A DNA stretch of 64,000 bases, from the NCBI RefSeq assembly GCF_040436345.1, contig NC_133227.1, positions 25,232,671 through 25,296,670 of the forward strand. Direction: 5' to 3'. Source of the stretch: Pagrus major. Its lineage: Eukaryota; Chordata; Actinopteri; Spariformes; Sparidae. Position 1 is the first letter of the stretch; the number at the start of each line of letters is the position of its first letter. A program made the translations under genes and the position numbers. Shown here in pieces: positions 60,771-64,000 of this stretch. The notes under the pieces are model-generated. The model made no database searches, had not been told where the DNA came from, and worked only from the letters and a program-made list of their open reading frames with translations.

Positions 60771-61028
60771 TTTTCTTCTAAAAAAAAAAGGCCTATATTG
60801 AAAAAGTCTGATCTAGTTAGCCCAGTTAGATGACTCCAACTACCCTCCTTCCTGTAAAGGAGAGAGACCTGTCTGTTTTTTGCCACCCCGTCATGTGGAA
60901 CATGAGGTTGGAGCACTACAGGGATGTCTCTAGGTCTCTAGGGTTGGAGTTGGGCATAGGGGTAGGAGCTGTATCAGGGTTAGGGGGCAGGTCCTGCCTA
61001 GTGACGTTAGTACGTGTGTGTGTGTGGT
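60771..61028. other. 3' flank of the kinase gene
   Basis: Likely 3' UTR. Starts with an A run (60,780-60,789). GGTCTCTAGG phrases and a TG run (61,013-61,024) are present. No AATAAA on the minus strand close by was identified. Confidence 0.4.
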
Positions 61029-62479
61029 TTATCTGAGCCATGGGTGAAGCCGGAGCTGATCCAGGGTTGGGCGCTGCTCGGGGGCCTTGCTCAAACAACT
61101 TTGCAAGAAGTCCTGGCAGTCTGGAGAGAAAGCAGTGCAAGAAAGGTGAATCTGACGACTACAGAGATACATCAGAATGTGAACTGAAATCAACAGATTG
61201 TGTCTGCTGATAAGTTTGCATACGAGCATGTTTTTCTTACCTTTGGACAGATTAGTTTTGATTCTCAGCTCCTTTGTTAGGAATTTGGTCGTCTCAAAAT
61301 GTATTTGTCCGTGTAATGAGTCAAACAGGACCACTCCCATCTGCCACACTGTGGAGGCGCCGGCCCTGTAGGCATAATGACTGTTCCACTCCGGTGGGAC
61401 ATGAGCAAGGGTGCCTAAAGTGCACACACATAATAACAAACATAAGGATGAGGAAAAGCTCTGTTTAAAGTCACAGCTAGGTAAATTAGTGAAGAACAGA
61501 AGTAGGAGCTCGTAATCTTACCATAGAAGACGCTGTAAAGGGATCTTTTCTTGACAAAACAGCCAAGTCCAAAGTCAATGAGGCGAACACGCGGGACATC
61601 CGAGCCAGTCTCAATCAAGATATTTTCCACCTTGATGTCCCGGTGAAAGATGTGTTTATCCTCAAGTTCTTTTGCTGCATCAACCAACTGTTTCAGTATG
61701 ATCTGAGAGACAGACAGAAAAAGAGAGGTTAGGATCTCCGAGATGGTATTTTGACATTTTTCTTGGCTGTGACTCAAAGCATACAATAACGAGAAGTGCA
61801 AGATGCAAAGTTTTTAACTCTTTAACTGCACACTAAACTCTTATCCACTACAGGAATTTAAGCCATAATCTGGAGCTTTCCATAACTTAAAGTTTTAAGA
61901 AACCAAAAGGCTTTAGACCCAGGTTCTGCCTTCTGTTTCCACTATGCATTTATACATAATTAAAAAAAGATAGCACTGCTTTGGATACTAGGACAAATTT
62001 TGAGTTCATGACAGTTGAACAGACAACAACAGATTTCCAATAAAGTTCCTATAGTGGCTTATAGTACCTTGGCCTTCTCCTCCGACAGGGAGCCTCCGCT
62101 GACCTTGATGTACTCAGCGAGATCTACGGCGGGGACTGGTCTCTCCATCACCACGATCAGCTCTAGGTCGAGATCATACCAGTCGAGTAGTGACACTGGT
62201 GCTGACGTCCCAGCGAGTTTCAACATAATGGCCACTTCCACCGAGAGCTGCCTCCCGTTCTTGTCCTGAAACGACACAACAAAATGGAGGATGACAAATT
62301 GAAGCTCCACAGATTCATAGATAACCATAATTCATCCATAAAACTTCCAGTAAATGAGTCGGTATGGTACTCACCACATGTTTGCACAGCACCTTGTCTT
62401 TTGGAATGTATTTAATGGCAACCTACAAGATACAAACAAGACTTTGGTTAGCACTTCCTGACCATACAGTATGTGTGTT

Positions 62480-62530
<51 letters not shown>

Positions 62531-63952
62531 ACTCACAGGTAATTTATCTGCTCTGCAATAGCCGGCAAACACAGATCCACAGCCTCCTGCTCCAAGCAGA
62601 TTCTGCTGTTGGTATTTGGCCTGAAATTCAGCTACAAAGACACACGCATATATTGTTTAACAACACTTGTGAGGAACATAAATTGCATATTACCAAAGCT
62701 CCAATAATGCCAAAAGCCTACATAAATTACTACCAACTCACCTCTCAGTGCATCTACTCTCAAATCCTGTTTGCTCTCCTTTATGGTCTCCTTTGTGATC
62801 CCATTTTTAGTCTCCTTTATGGTCACCTTTTTGGTCTCCTCTTTGGTCTCCTTTGTGGTCTCCTTTATGGTCACCTTTTTGATCCCCTTTTCGATCACCT
62901 TCAGGTACGAGCTCCTCTTTCGCTTACTGCTTGGACGTGCTCCAGCGGCAGCAGTAGCCTTCCTCTTACCTCTCCTCTCGCTCACATCCTCCTGAGATGT
63001 GTCGCAGCTATCGGACAGGCTGCTACTGCTCTCTACAGATGAGAAAAACCCAGAGGAACATCAGCTTACTGACAGTCAAAGTCCACCTTCGCCCACCTCG
63101 GCTTGTGGCACTCAAAGCGCCAGAAAAAGTACATTTAAAAAACTCTCTCTCCAGAATTTAGGACCCAGTTTCTCAAGATAATCCACAGACCTTGTTGTGA
63201 GCAGTTTCGTGTAAAACCTATTTTCTTTATTCTGAACTACATCCGCCAACCTTATCAACGTGCAGAGGGAAGCATGCATCTACTCATGGCAACAACAGGC
63301 TCGTTCTCGTGAAAGCCTAGCTAGTTAGCCTCCCGGTCATAAGTAGATGATACTGTTGGCAGTTGTAGTTCAGTAGAAAGAAAACAGTTCCTACATAACA
63401 AGTAGCAGTCTGTGGATTATCTTGCATAACTGGGTCATGATTTCTAGAAAGAGACACTGTTGTTGAGTTAAGTTGAATATTTTTTTAAAAAGCTGACTTT
63501 AAAAAGGCAGGAAACCAAGTAAAGAAGACTATTACATTTAAGTTGTCTGAGCTAAACAGATTGAACAACTTAAAATTATTATCCTATTTTACTTGGTCAT
63601 TTTAAGGTAGATTTTACAGTGTATTTGTGAGAGGGCATATATCTCCAAAACTCGGCAACTCATACCAAAACAATCTAAATGGATAAACACAACCGAAGGT
63701 GGGAGGAAAAATATGTATTTTTGATTTTCGGTTGGACTGTCCCTTTAAAGGATTTTAAAGAATTTAATTATCAAAGAATTTAGATGATCACATGATTCCT
63801 TATCAGAGGTCTATCTTGAGATAATTACTCTAAATTAGTGCCCACTCTACCTGATAAGTCACTGAATAATTTACATAAGTGACTACAAGGTTTCTCTGGT
63901 TTTCTCACTTACCGCTATCTTTCCTAACAGTCAGAGAACGATGTGCCTTCAT
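61029..63952 (-). CDS. PIM-family serine/threonine kinase with repeat-rich N-terminal tail, 8 exons
   Basis: Coding exons on the minus strand are 63952-63913, 63032-62742, 62631-62537, 62422-62375, 62265-62068, 61702-61522, 61414-61241 and 61120-61029. They sum to 1,119 bp, or 372 aa plus stop, all in phase. Residues 1-110 are a tail: MKAHRSLTVRKDS, an acidic Ser-rich part, two basic clusters (36-38 KRK, 50-53 KRKR) and a KVTIKET/KETKEE repeat (66-100). The kinase domain follows with glycine loop LLGAGGCGSVFAG (122-134), VAIK Lys146, C-helix Glu168 (SVEVAIML), the PIM-type hinge with proline MERPVPAVDL, HRDIKVEN (Asp246), DFG (267-269) and PPEW (291-294). All catalytic residues are kept, so it should be active. 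PIM kinases are constitutively active, basophilic survival kinases. Teleosts carry many pim-1/pim-2-like copies and I cannot assign this one to an ortholog. The frame is open upstream of the chosen ATG to the window edge (63,953-64,000), so an extra 5' exon or earlier start is possible. Confidence 0.9.
62484..62528. repeat. (TG)n / (CA)n microsatellite inside a 114-bp kinase intron
   Basis: About 22 TG units (plus strand) lie in the intron between kinase exons 3 and 4 (62,536-62,423). On the transcribed strand the (CA)n run begins about 8 bases after the GTGAGT donor and fills over a third of the intron. Confidence 0.95.
62762..62900 (-). repeat. Coding tandem repeat in kinase exon 2
   Basis: The coding strand repeats a roughly 15-30 bp phrase built from AAGGAGACCA and AAAAAGGTGACCATA. 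It translates to alternating KVTIKET, KETKEET and ITKETIKES. One longer phrase (AAGGTGACCATAAAGGAGAC) occurs twice, at about 62,876 and 62,831, about 45 bp apart. The antisense strand is open too and gives a hydrophobic shadow. Confidence 0.85.
63033..63912. other. First visible intron of the kinase gene
   Basis: The intron lies between exons 63952-63913 and 63032-62742, with donor GCG|GTAAGT and acceptor CTGTAG|AG. It contains nothing recognisable apart from a short AT-rich part. Confidence 0.6.
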
Positions 63953-64000
63953 CTTCTGTAGAGATTCTTTGCTAATGATGATGATGTTAAAGTAGTTTTT

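Noticed and set aside
62473..63042. 189-codon and 74-codon plus-strand frames, very hydrophobic (LVSFMVTFLVSS-like), antisense to the kinase
   Set aside because: They are shadows of the Lys/Glu/Thr repeat in kinase exon 2, whose codons read as Val/Phe/Leu/Ser on the other strand, extended across a (GT)n intron.
1..64000. CRISPR arrays, operons, riboswitches, bacterial-type promoters or origins
   Set aside because: The sequence is vertebrate nuclear DNA with spliced genes. The 22-bp array has no spacers, so it is a plain satellite.

Overview
The window looks like nuclear genomic DNA from a bony fish, probably a percomorph teleost. It is AT-rich and gene-poor on the left. It is littered with tRNA-headed SINEs, degraded LINE fragments, minisatellites and dispersed repeats that I recognise as typical of teleosts. 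The genes I can support are interrupted by introns with vertebrate splice signals. No bacterial, plasmid, phage or CRISPR feature is present.

Layout. About 1-46,500 is an intergenic or very large intronic tract of repeats; I can name no gene in it. The only coding signal there that I think deserves attention is one possible signal-peptide first exon on the minus strand (21,174-21,237). At the right end three genes lie head-to-tail on the minus strand. They are tmem120a (47,029-54,753, 12 coding exons, 347 aa), styxl1 (56,893-59,148, 8 coding exons, 297 aa) and a PIM-family serine/threonine kinase gene (61,029-63,952, 8 coding exons, 372 aa, with a 5' end that may continue past the window). 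I built all three by hand from splice sites and reading phase. In each, every exon junction keeps frame and the summed length is a whole number of codons.

How the genes relate. tmem120a encodes a six-helix membrane protein of the TACAN/TMEM120 family, with a fatty-acid-elongase-like fold that binds coenzyme A. styxl1 encodes a catalytically dead dual-specificity phosphatase with an N-terminal rhodanese-like domain. The same two genes are neighbours in the same orientation on human 7q11.23, so this is conserved synteny rather than an operon. The PIM-like kinase carries a lineage-looking N-terminal tail: an acidic Ser-rich stretch, a bipartite basic motif and a Lys/Glu/Thr repeat.

Points worth a second look are a GC-AG intron in styxl1, a 22-bp satellite with a 132-bp higher-order repeat in tmem120a intron 1, the repeat-built tail of the kinase, a (CA)n tract directly after a kinase splice donor, a 185-bp tandem array of a SINE-plus-repeat composite, and a 74-bp alternating TG/CG tract next to the candidate first exon. 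I did not find a convincing new biological system.
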